Assembly (NCBI GenBank): GCA_964407285.1
Contig: CAYOVG010000415.1
Location: 1-5,507, forward strand
Direction of reading: 5' to 3'
From: CAYOVG01 sp964407285
Lineage (GTDB): Bacteria > Desulfobacterota > Syntrophobacteria > Syntrophobacterales > Syntrophobacteraceae
DNA: 5,507 nucleotides
Part shown: piece by piece, positions 1 through 5,507 of the stretch
Position numbering within the stretch: the stretch's first letter is position 1
How the letters are laid out: each line of letters opens with the position of its first letter
Made by a program: the position numbers and the translations under genes
Notes under the pieces: generated by a model
What the model saw: the letters and a program-made list of their open reading frames with translations, nothing else
Database searches by the model: none
What the model was told of the DNA's origin: nothing

Positions 1-2
1 AC

Positions 3-1976
3 GTCGGGACGGGCGATGTGGTCTTCTGCCACGGAAAATGGAACGACCAGGAGACCGTCCAGGCTGCGGACTGCACGAGAGACCTGACCCGCCTCGTTGT
101 CGCGGATTATGGCGGAATCGCTTTTTTCGATCTGGAAAAAGGGGATGCCATAGGGAAAAGGTTGCCCCTTTCAGGCGAAAAGAACCTGCGCATTGCCGAA
201 ACCGGGAATTTTTTCCAGGTTTCGACCATGCACCGGGTCTATGGATTTTCCACTCGTGAGATGGACCCGAAGCAGCCTCTGTTCGAGTACCGGTTCGAGG
301 GCAGCGGACCGCCGGCGAAAATCGATTTAAGCGTGGACGGCCGGTATCTTTTGCACAGCGGAGAGCGGGAAAAGGCCCTCGTCGTGAAGCAAATCGGATC
401 GTCCGACACTTTTTCGACCCTGACCACCGGCGATCTGGTGAAATCCTTCGACAAAAACCACTACTATGCCATCGGAAACGCGCGGTTCAGCCCGGATGCC
501 CGCCATGTGGCCGCGACGACGTGGTCTTCGGAGGAGGGAAACCAAGTCCGAATCTGGGAGACGGCCACCGGCCGATGCCGGCGGACCTTTCCCGGCGGCA
601 AAGACAAGATACTCACCTTTTGTTTCCATCCGGACGGGACCCGCCTCTACACCGTCGTGGAGAAGCAGGATCGGCCGGTAGTCGCATGGGATATCTCCGG
701 CCTCGCCGATCCGTTCGAAGCTCCCCTGACGATTTCGCGCCGTGTCACCGCCGCGCATGTCGATGCCGCGAAAAACCAATACCAGGATCATCTTCGGAGA
801 GGACTGGATTTTATCGTCGCCGGGGATCATTCGGCTGCCGAGGCGGCATTGACTGCGGCGCGGAACCAGGCGGGATACGCCAAGGCGCCGGAGGCCATGG
901 ATGCTTGGTTGCGACTCTATCCGTTTCTATCCCGGAAAACCCTGCGCGGCTGTTGGGAAAAATACCACCTTCCGGACAACGCCCGGGAACGTCTCGAAAT
1001 CTCCCCGAACGCGAAACATCCCATCGTCAATTACTGGATCGCGGCCGTTCTGCCGGACGGAGGCCATTGCATCCATCTCCTCGACGAAATGAAGTCCGGC
1101 AGGCGCATCATGGAACTTTGCGAAACCGCCACCGGCAAGGCGGTTCGCGCATTCACCGGCCACGAGGCCTACCGGGGTTCGGTCGCGCCGCCAATGCTTT
1201 CCTCCGACGGCAACTTCGGCGTTTCCAACGCCTTTAGAAAAAGCGAGTTCGGCACGACACTCAACGATTATCTGTTGTGGGATATTTCCCAATGCAGATG
1301 CGCCGAAATCGAACAGGTTCCGGGAAGCGTCCATTTATGGACCCCGGACCGGAAAAAACTCGTCGGAACCATCAGAATCCGGCTTGGAATGAGCCCCACC
1401 AGCGGGTTTCGGTCGGAAATTTTTCTGTGGGACCTGAAAAAGAAGGAAGTGGTTTCCCGACTTCCTGCAGGACACGAAGAGGAAATCGTGTGGATGAAAC
1501 GCCATCCGGACGGCAAAAGGTTTCTTTCCGCCTGCAACGGCGGACGGATAAAACTCCGAAGCCTTTCGGACGGCAGCGAAATCCGTGCCTTTTCCGGTCA
1601 TAGAGACCGGATCAACAGTCTGAACATAAGCCCCGACGGAAAAAGCCTCCTTTCCACCGGCTATGACAGACAGCTCAAACTGTGGGAACTGGAAACCGGA
1701 AGATGTCTGCATACCTTTGCCGCGACATCCGAAAGGGCATGGCATTCTTCAAAGGCGAAGTTCAGTCCCGACGGACGGCGGATTTTTCTTCTGGCGGCCG
1801 ACGCCCTGACCGTCTGGGACGCGGAAAGTCATGCCGGCCTCTTTTCCCTGGAAATTCCCGGCGCCACAAACTTCTGGATCACTCCGGACGAGGGATATCT
1901 GGTCACAAAACTTGGCGTCTGGTATCTGGACTGGGAACTGGCGCGGACAAAATTTCGTGCGGGAGGCCGAAATTAG
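3..1976 (+). CDS. WD40-repeat beta-propeller protein, 5' end outside the window
   Basis: The frame is open to the left edge. A GTG at 18 could serve as a start, but the codons before it (VGTGD) continue a propeller strand and no ribosome site is visible, so the true start is probably upstream. Residues here count from 18 (652 aa). WD40-like blades with SPDG/HPDG turns and terminal WD or WE pairs lie at about 155-190, 196-226, 338-382, 390-425, 465-486, 487-528, 529-567 and 577-605. The clearest is 529-567 (SPDGKSLLSTGYDRQLKLWE), with GH dipeptides at 381, 485 and 527. An alpha-helical module at about 242-330 (GLDFIVAGDHSAAEAALTAA region) splits the blades into two groups. From memory, similar helical inserts occur in bacterial kinase-WD40 fusions, so the missing N-terminus could carry an effector domain; this is inference. 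Such propellers act as protein-binding scaffolds. No signal peptide or membrane segment is seen. The protein ends abruptly after WYLDWELA, possibly a truncated tail. Function and partner are unknown. Confidence 0.88.
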   Translation, partial: VGTGDVVFCHGKWNDQETVQAADCTRDLTRLVVADYGGIAFFDLEKGDAIGKRLPLSGEKNLRIAETGNFFQVSTMHRVYGFSTREMDPKQPLFEYRFEGSGPPAKIDLSVDGRYLLHSGEREKALVVKQIGSSDTFSTLTTGDLVKSFDKNHYYAIGNARFSPDARHVAATTWSSEEGNQVRIWETATGRCRRTFPGGKDKILTFCFHPDGTRLYTVVEKQDRPVVAWDISGLADPFEAPLTISRRVTAAHVDAAKNQYQDHLRRGLDFIVAGDHSAAEAALTAARNQAGYAKAPEAMDAWLRLYPFLSRKTLRGCWEKYHLPDNARERLEISPNAKHPIVNYWIAAVLPDGGHCIHLLDEMKSGRRIMELCETATGKAVRAFTGHEAYRGSVAPPMLSSDGNFGVSNAFRKSEFGTTLNDYLLWDISQCRCAEIEQVPGSVHLWTPDRKKLVGTIRIRLGMSPTSGFRSEIFLWDLKKKEVVSRLPAGHEEEIVWMKRHPDGKRFLSACNGGRIKLRSLSDGSEIRAFSGHRDRINSLNISPDGKSLLSTGYDRQLKLWELETGRCLHTFAATSERAWHSSKAKFSPDGRRIFLLAADALTVWDAESHAGLFSLEIPGATNFWITPDEGYLVTKLGVWYLDWELARTKFRAGGRN

Positions 1977-2056
1977 CCTTGCCGCGAGGCTTCCCGCATC
2001 TCGTCGGCCCGCCGGCGGATTTCATCCAGGCTGCGGGCTTCGACCTCGCATTCCAC
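1973..2056 (-). pseudogene. Short C-terminal gene fragment, unidentified
   Basis: The - strand frame is open from 2116 to a TAA at 1975-1973. Its last 27 codons, from a GTG at 2056, encode a charged, helix-prone tail (LDEIRRRADEMREASRQG) that looks like real protein rather than random reading. Upstream of that GTG the translation loses coding character. An AAGGAGG sequence directly abuts the GTG, too close to act as its ribosome site, so an intact small gene is unlikely. The best reading is the 3' end of a gene whose front was lost, perhaps when the adjacent insertion sequence arrived at about 2105. Its stop overlaps the WD40 gene's TAG on the other strand (shared TTAG), so the two converge tail to tail. 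I cannot name the family, and chance remains possible. Confidence 0.25.
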
Positions 2057-2104
2057 CCTCCTTATGGACGCTTTAGCATGAATCCTGAATTGGAAAAAAT
2101 TTTT

Positions 2105-2150
2105 GGGATATGTACTTCAATCCCGCAACCACAACATCTTGTTTTATCCC
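2105..2150. repeat. Candidate terminal end of the IS1595-type remnant
   Basis: Right after the transposase stop (TAG at 2152-2150, - strand), a 46-base segment runs to an outer GGGATA at 2105-2110, with the inverted copy TATCCC at 2145-2150. Inside it, GGGAT and ATCCC flank ten bases (2105-2124). It abuts an A6T5 tract (2094-2104), the kind of AT-rich target that IS1595-family elements favour. The distance from stop codon to boundary suits an IS end. The matching end on the other side was not found, so the boundary is inferred. Confidence 0.3.
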
Positions 2151-2481
2151 TAAAACGATACGTCGTGCGGTTCTTCCACGCCGCCGGCCTTTTTCCGGAG
2201 GAAATCTGCGCCTCCGATTATTTCCCGCCTGCGCACCGGATCGGCAAGGACCGACTGCCGAACCAGCCTGTAGAACAATTTCTCATGCCGATCGATTTCC
2301 TTCTGTTGAACCGGAAAGCAAATTTGTCCAGGTAGTAGTCAAAATGCTTCGGCGCGACCGCCCCCTGGCAAGTCACGAGCAGCCGTCTTTTCGGCAAAGA
2401 GGCCACAAGATGCGCGATTGCAAGCTCCTTCGAACCGACGACCGAATGCTCGCAGCCTGCGGCCGAAACGAAGTTGTAGTC
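2150..2481 (-). pseudogene. IS1595-family (ISXO2-like DDE) transposase, C-terminal remnant with frameshift
   Basis: This is the end of a DDE transposase that would cut and join the ends of an insertion sequence. The first frame (2481-2281) reads GCEHSVVGSKELAIAHLVAS, then a segment with QGAVAPKHFDYYLDKFAFRF and NRRKSIGMR. This matches the ISXO2-like hallmark LLKRWLLGTHQGAV..KHL..YLDEF.FRFNRR. At about 2279 one base is missing. The next frame (2278-2150) continues the family pattern as LFYRLVRQSVLADPVRRREI and runs to TAG. Restoring one base gives the expected RKLFYRLV. Staying in the first frame yields only unrelated sequence to a TAA at 2220-2218. The N-terminal zinc-ribbon region and most of the catalytic domain are absent: similarity stops near 2481 and a stop codon lies at 2502-2500. 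The element is therefore truncated and frameshifted, and cannot make active enzyme. Family assignment is by remembered motif. Confidence 0.85.
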
Positions 2482-2484
2482 TAT

Positions 2485-2524
2485 GGTGATGAAAATCGCC
2501 TATGAATAGGCATTTTTCATCACC
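2485..2524. repeat. 40-base near-perfect palindrome (hairpin-capable)
   Basis: The left arm (2485-2502) and right arm (2507-2524) pair at 16 of 18 positions around a TGAA loop. The outer stem is GGTGATGAAAA with TTTTTCATCACC and the inner stem is GCCTA with TAGGC; the two mismatches lie at 2496-2497. It begins 4 bases from where transposase similarity ends. No T-run follows either arm, so it does not look like a classic intrinsic terminator. It could be a dispersed palindromic repeat, a small non-autonomous element, or a bidirectional barrier between the converging units. Confidence 0.7.
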
Positions 2525-2819
2525 CCAGATCTCGCCTATACGTTTATACAGGATTCATTCGGCCGCGCCAGGCGCCTTGAAAATTTGGTTTCAGGTGCTT
2601 CAGGAAAAATCACCCCTCAACTGATGATGATTTTTTTGTCTGATCATCAAAACCATCCGGATTCGATCTGCAATCACATCGACAAAACCAAACCGCCGGA
2701 AATGGCGTCCATGTCCATAAGGATCGTTCATTATGGTCCCTGACGAATTGAAGATGTATGTTTCATACGGTCCGCCGTGCGAGAATAAATATGTGGAATA
2801 CTCCTTGGCATAGTACGGT
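2525..2819. other. Gene-poor stretch with no convincing gene
   Basis: This stretch lies between the palindrome and the end of the ABC operon. It looks more AT-rich than its surroundings, with a T7 run at 2631-2637. Both strands carry open frames, but none shows a recognisable family motif. The longest is on the - strand (2893-2600): it starts at TTG and its first 74 bases lie inside the ATPase gene in another frame. A 26-codon + strand frame (2733-2813) is preceded by AAGGA. No terminator with a clear stem and T-tract was found for either converging unit. It may be decayed sequence of the same origin as the IS remnant. Confidence 0.6.
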
Positions 2820-3830
2820 TTATCCTGTGATTTCCAAAGTTTTTCCTCTTTCAAGCAGAGGGAAATGACAGGACACGCTATGTCCTTTTTCAATTTCCGA
2901 CATGATAGGGGAGTGAAGAGCGCATTTGGGCTTAGCCCGTGGGCACCGTGGATGGAAGTGGCAGCCGAGCGGCGGTTTGATGGGTGATGGGAGATTCGTT
3001 GGACTTGCGAAGTCTATCGATCTTCGGATTCCAGGGACCGGCTTCGGGACGGCGTCCAGCAGAGCGGCCGTATAGGGATGGGCCGGACGGGAATAGAGCG
3101 CTTCGACAGGGGCCAGTTCGCAGATGCGCCCCAGATACATCACCGCCACCCGGTCGGACACCCTTTTCACCACAGCCAGATCATGGGAGATGAACAGCAT
3201 GGCGAGTCCGAAGTCCGCCTTTATTCGATTCAACAGATTGAGAATCTGAGCCTGGACCGATACATCCAGGGCGGAAACCGGTTCATCGCAGATCAATACG
3301 TCAGGTCGAGTCACCAGCGTTCGTGCAATGCTCACCCGCTGACACTGACCACCGGAGAGCCGACGGGGATATTGATCCTCGTACTGGTCGGGGTCGAGCC
3401 CGACGGCGGTCATCATGCTCCGGACCCGGGAAGCAATCTCGGCCTTGTCCACACCTTTCGCAGCACGCAGCGGAGCGCCGATGGATCGTCCGACGCGGCG
3501 CCCTGGATTGAGCGATGAAACCGGATCCTGAAACACCATCTGCAGCCGAGGACGGATTGCTCTTAAAGATGCGCCTTTGAGCGCAGTCAAATCGCGACCG
3601 CCCAGGAGCACACGGCCGGAGGTCGGAGGCGGCAGTTGCACAATGGCTCGAGCCAGGCTTGATTTGCCGCATCCCGATTCGCCGACCAGCCCGAGGGTTT
3701 CATTGGACTCAATGGCGAAGCTCGCTCCGGATACGGCCCGAACCTTCTGTTTGCGCTCGACGTCAAAGCGGACGTGGAGGTCGATGATCTCGAGGATCGG
3801 TCCGGTTTCCTTTGGGAGCGCCCCAGTCAT
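2820..3830 (-). CDS. Peptide/nickel-type ABC transporter ATP-binding subunit (DppF/OppF-like)
   Basis: This cytoplasmic ATPase of 336 aa, a normal length for the family, would pair with the ATPase domain encoded just upstream to drive uptake. Walker A is GESGCGKS (50-57), the Q-loop glutamine is 101 in VFQDPVSSLNP, the signature is LSGGQ (158-162), Walker B is LICDEP (179-184), the D-loop is SALD and the H-loop histidine is 216 (SHDLAVV). The oligopeptide-transporter C-terminal domain follows, with HPYTAALLDAVP (251-262) and cysteines at 290, 296, 303 and 321. Related ATPases hold an iron-sulphur cluster with such cysteines. The residue after the signature is cysteine (LSGGQCQR) where arginine or glutamine is usual. 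The ATG at 3830 directly follows the upstream stop. Substrate is not readable: dipeptides, oligopeptides, nickel and other small solutes are all handled by this family. Subtype F is inferred from position and from the VSALDVSVQAQILNLL motif. Confidence 0.96.
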   Translation of the reverse strand: MTGALPKETGPILEIIDLHVRFDVERKQKVRAVSGASFAIESNETLGLVGESGCGKSSLARAIVQLPPPTSGRVLLGGRDLTALKGASLRAIRPRLQMVFQDPVSSLNPGRRVGRSIGAPLRAAKGVDKAEIASRVRSMMTAVGLDPDQYEDQYPRRLSGGQCQRVSIARTLVTRPDVLICDEPVSALDVSVQAQILNLLNRIKADFGLAMLFISHDLAVVKRVSDRVAVMYLGRICELAPVEALYSRPAHPYTAALLDAVPKPVPGIRRSIDFASPTNLPSPIKPPLGCHFHPRCPRAKPKCALHSPIMSEIEKGHSVSCHFPLLERGKTLEITG

Positions 3831-3845
3831 TCAGTCCTCGCCTCC
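3828..3845 (-). promoter_or_regulatory. Ribosome binding site and zero-gap stop/start junction
   Basis: On the - strand the fusion gene's TGA (3833-3831) is followed at once by the ATG of the next ATPase (3830-3828). GGAGG (3845-3841) lies ten bases before the ATG, and a second GAGG lies five bases before it, both inside the upstream gene. This supports the chosen start and suggests translational coupling of the two genes. Confidence 0.7.
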
Positions 3846-5507
3846 ATTTACGGGAAAGAAACATGCGAACCGGTGCATGCCGTCTTTGCCGGTGGCGAGC
3901 AGTGGCGCCTCTCGCCGGCAGACGGGCCGCACATAGGGACAGCGGTCGGCAAAAACGCATCCCGCAGGGGGATTCATGAGATCCGGCGGTTGCCCTTCGA
4001 TGGTCCTGAATGGTTCGCCGGCGGGTGCGTCCAGCCGGGGAACGGCGGCCATCAGGATCTGCGTGTAGGGGTGGCGCGTGCGCTCGAACAGCAGGCCTGT
4101 CGGAGCCTGTTCGACGATCGTCCCCCCGTACATTACCGCCACCTGGTCCGTATGGCCGGCTGCAATGGACAGATCATGGGTGACCAGAATGACGGCCATG
4201 CCGGTTTCGGCTTGCATCCGGTCGAAAAGCTTCAAGATCTCGGCCTGCACAGTGACATCCAATGCCGTGGTGGGCTCATCGGCAATGAGCAGTGCGGGAT
4301 GGCGGCACAGGGCCGCCGCGATCAACACCCGCTGGCGCATGCCTCCCGAAAGTTGATGCGGATAGCAGTCCACCCACCGTTCCGGATGGGGAATCCCGAC
4401 CTGCCGCAGGCGCTCGACCGTTGCTTCCCGCACGGCTTTTTTCGGAATGGAGGCATGCGGCAGGCGCAGGCTCTCACCCACCTGCGCTCCCACGCGCATG
4501 ACCGGGTTCAGAGCTGTCATGGGGTTTTGAAAAACCATGGCTATATCTCTGCCCCTTATGCGGCTCAAGGCTTTTTCGGAAAGGGCGCCGATCTCCATCC
4601 CATTGAATTGCACCCGCGAGTCCGGGGCTATCCACCCGCCCGGCGGCAAGAGGCGGATCAATGAACGACAGAGGATCGACTTGCCGCAGCCGGATTCTCC
4701 CACGATGCCGAGGGTCCGACCTGCCGAAAGAGAAAACGACAAACGGTTCACCGGGCGGATCACTCCTCCGCGGGTCAGGATTCTGACGTTAAGGTCCGTC
4801 ACCCTCAGCAATGGTGCGGTTGCAGCAGGAGCATCCATCGTGTCCATCCGGCTCTTCATTACGTCTTGTCCATGCTCCACCAGTTGTTGCCGTCCGTGCG
4901 TCTTCAAAGGCGTCGGGTCCCAGGCGCGCAGCGTGTCGCCCAGCACATTGAGCGACAACACGGTGAGAAACAGCACCGTTGCCGGGATCAGGCACACGTG
5001 AGGCGCTTCGCTGAGCACTTCGCGCCCTTCGGCGATCATGCCCCCCCAGCTCGGTTGCGGCGGCGGAACGCCTAAGCCCAGAAAACTCAGCACGCCCTCC
5101 ACCACAATCATCAGGGCGGTGACGATCAGGCCGTATAAGCTCAGGGGAACGACCACGTTGGGAAGGATTTCCCTGGACAGGACGGCGATGTGGCTGTCTC
5201 CCGCCATCCTGGCCGCGAGCACGAATTCACGGGCGGCCAGCCTCAACGTGGCCGCTCGGGAAACCCGGCAGAAGGCGGGAACGCTCAAAAATCCCAAAGA
5301 TAGGACCAGCGCCCGCAAGTCGGCCCCGAAATAGAATGCGACGGCCAGGAGCAGAATAAGCCCGGGAAAAGCCAGGACCACATCCATGACGCCGACGATG
5401 AGGCTTTCCGCCCAGCCGCGGAAATAGCCCGCCACCATGCCCAGAAGACCGCCGAGGGTGAATCCGATGAGGGGTGCAATCAGCCCCACCGCAAGGGATA
5501 CTCTGGC
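3831..5507 (-). CDS. Fused peptide/nickel-type ABC transporter permease (DppC/OppC-like) and ATP-binding protein (DppD/OppD-like), 5' end outside the window
   Basis: One uninterrupted frame runs from the right edge to TGA at 3833-3831. A GTG at 5489 is available, but six codons before it (ARVSLA) extend the usual permease motif ARVSL.VGL, so the start lies outside. Residues count from 5489 (552 aa). Residues 1-190 are the membrane domain, with about five hydrophobic segments, the EAA coupling loop (REFVLAARMAGDSHIAVLSR, then EILPN) and the family motif FLGLGVPPPQPSWGGMIAEG (136-155). A linker (about 191-226) leads to the ATPase: Walker A GESGCGKS (264-271), Q-loop 321, signature LSGGM (380-384, usual for OppD), Walker B LLIADEP (400-406) and H-loop histidine 438. 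The C-terminal domain has HPYTQILMAAVPRL and cysteines 511, 517, 524 and 543, a probable iron-sulphur site. It would import peptides, nickel or similar solutes with its partner permease. All catalytic residues are present. Permease-ATPase fusions are known but uncommon in this family. Confidence 0.94.
   Translation of the reverse strand, partial: ARVSLAVGLIAPLIGFTLGGLLGMVAGYFRGWAESLIVGVMDVVLAFPGLILLLAVAFYFGADLRALVLSLGFLSVPAFCRVSRAATLRLAAREFVLAARMAGDSHIAVLSREILPNVVVPLSLYGLIVTALMIVVEGVLSFLGLGVPPPQPSWGGMIAEGREVLSEAPHVCLIPATVLFLTVLSLNVLGDTLRAWDPTPLKTHGRQQLVEHGQDVMKSRMDTMDAPAATAPLLRVTDLNVRILTRGGVIRPVNRLSFSLSAGRTLGIVGESGCGKSILCRSLIRLLPPGGWIAPDSRVQFNGMEIGALSEKALSRIRGRDIAMVFQNPMTALNPVMRVGAQVGESLRLPHASIPKKAVREATVERLRQVGIPHPERWVDCYPHQLSGGMRQRVLIAAALCRHPALLIADEPTTALDVTVQAEILKLFDRMQAETGMAVILVTHDLSIAAGHTDQVAVMYGGTIVEQAPTGLLFERTRHPYTQILMAAVPRLDAPAGEPFRTIEGQPPDLMNPPAGCVFADRCPYVRPVCRREAPLLATGKDGMHRFACFFPVNGGED
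4811..4919 (-). other. Linker joining permease and ATPase domains
   Basis: Codons 191-226 of the fusion encode a polar, probably flexible linker between the last permease helix (ends LGDTLRAW) and the first ATPase strand (LLRVTDL). The permease end DPTPLK sits where family members commonly finish with DPRL. Three in-frame ATG codons (4859, 4847, 4838) could restart translation of the ATPase alone. None has a strong, well-spaced ribosome site: only GGAG about 15 bases before 4859. The stop codons TAA and TGA overlap the first ATG in another frame. Confidence 0.6.

Noticed and set aside
327..830. 167-codon - strand frame antisense to the WD40 gene
   Set aside because: The + strand frame carries clear blade motifs throughout this part; the antisense frame has none.
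2523..2600. Short - strand readings near 2523-2600 (for example KHLKPNFQGAWRGRMNPV before a TAA) considered as a gene end
   Set aside because: All three frames are closed within a short distance and no family is recognisable, so a gene fragment cannot be supported.
2622..2646. GATGAT...ATCATC dyad around a T7 run, considered as a terminator
   Set aside because: The T-run lies in the loop, not after the stem, and on the - strand no U-tract follows the stem; the arms are short and AT-rich.
2600..2893. 97-codon - strand frame overlapping the end of the OppF-like gene
   Set aside because: It starts at TTG with no clear ribosome site, its first 74 bases are the ATPase gene read in another frame, and it shows no recognisable motif; I treat it as chance or decayed sequence.
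3774..4664. 296-codon + strand frame antisense to the ABC genes
   Set aside because: It is a shadow of the strongly supported ATPase genes on the other strand, with no family motif of its own.

Overview
The window has three parts: the 3' part of a WD40-repeat protein gene on the + strand (3-1976), a gene-poor stretch with mobile-element debris (about 1977-2819), and the end of a peptide/nickel-type ABC transporter operon on the - strand (2820-5507, open at the right edge). The two real transcription units converge on the debris. Moderate-to-high GC genes, a large bacterial WD40 propeller protein, an IS1595/ISXO2-type transposase remnant and a Dpp/Opp-type transporter would fit a Desulfobacterota-like or other environmental proteobacterial genome. 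No rRNA or marker gene is present, so the lineage is a guess.

Left part: the WD40 protein has no start inside the window. Its frame is open to the left edge, and the sequence there already reads like a propeller blade. It holds two groups of blades separated by an alpha-helical module, and it ends just after a blade.

Middle part: on the - strand, 2150-2481 encodes the C-terminal third or so of an IS1595-family (ISXO2-like DDE) transposase, broken by a one-base frameshift and lacking its N-terminal part. A candidate element end lies at about 2105, next to an A6T5 tract. A 40-base near-perfect palindrome (2485-2524) sits a few bases from where transposase similarity stops. A short - strand tail (2056-1973) reads like the end of another protein, and its stop overlaps the stop of the WD40 gene. 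From 2525 to 2819 I see no convincing gene.

Right part: reading leftwards on the - strand, a DppC/OppC-type permease is joined in frame to a DppD/OppD-type ATPase in one polypeptide. It is followed without any gap (TGAATG) by a DppF/OppF-type ATPase. The ATPase domains would pair to power import through the permease. The partner permease (DppB-like) and the binding protein would be expected upstream, beyond the window. The permease-ATPase fusion is the most notable feature. Permease/ATP-binding fusions are known in this family, but the junction here has features suggesting a recent one-base origin. I do not find evidence for a wholly new system.
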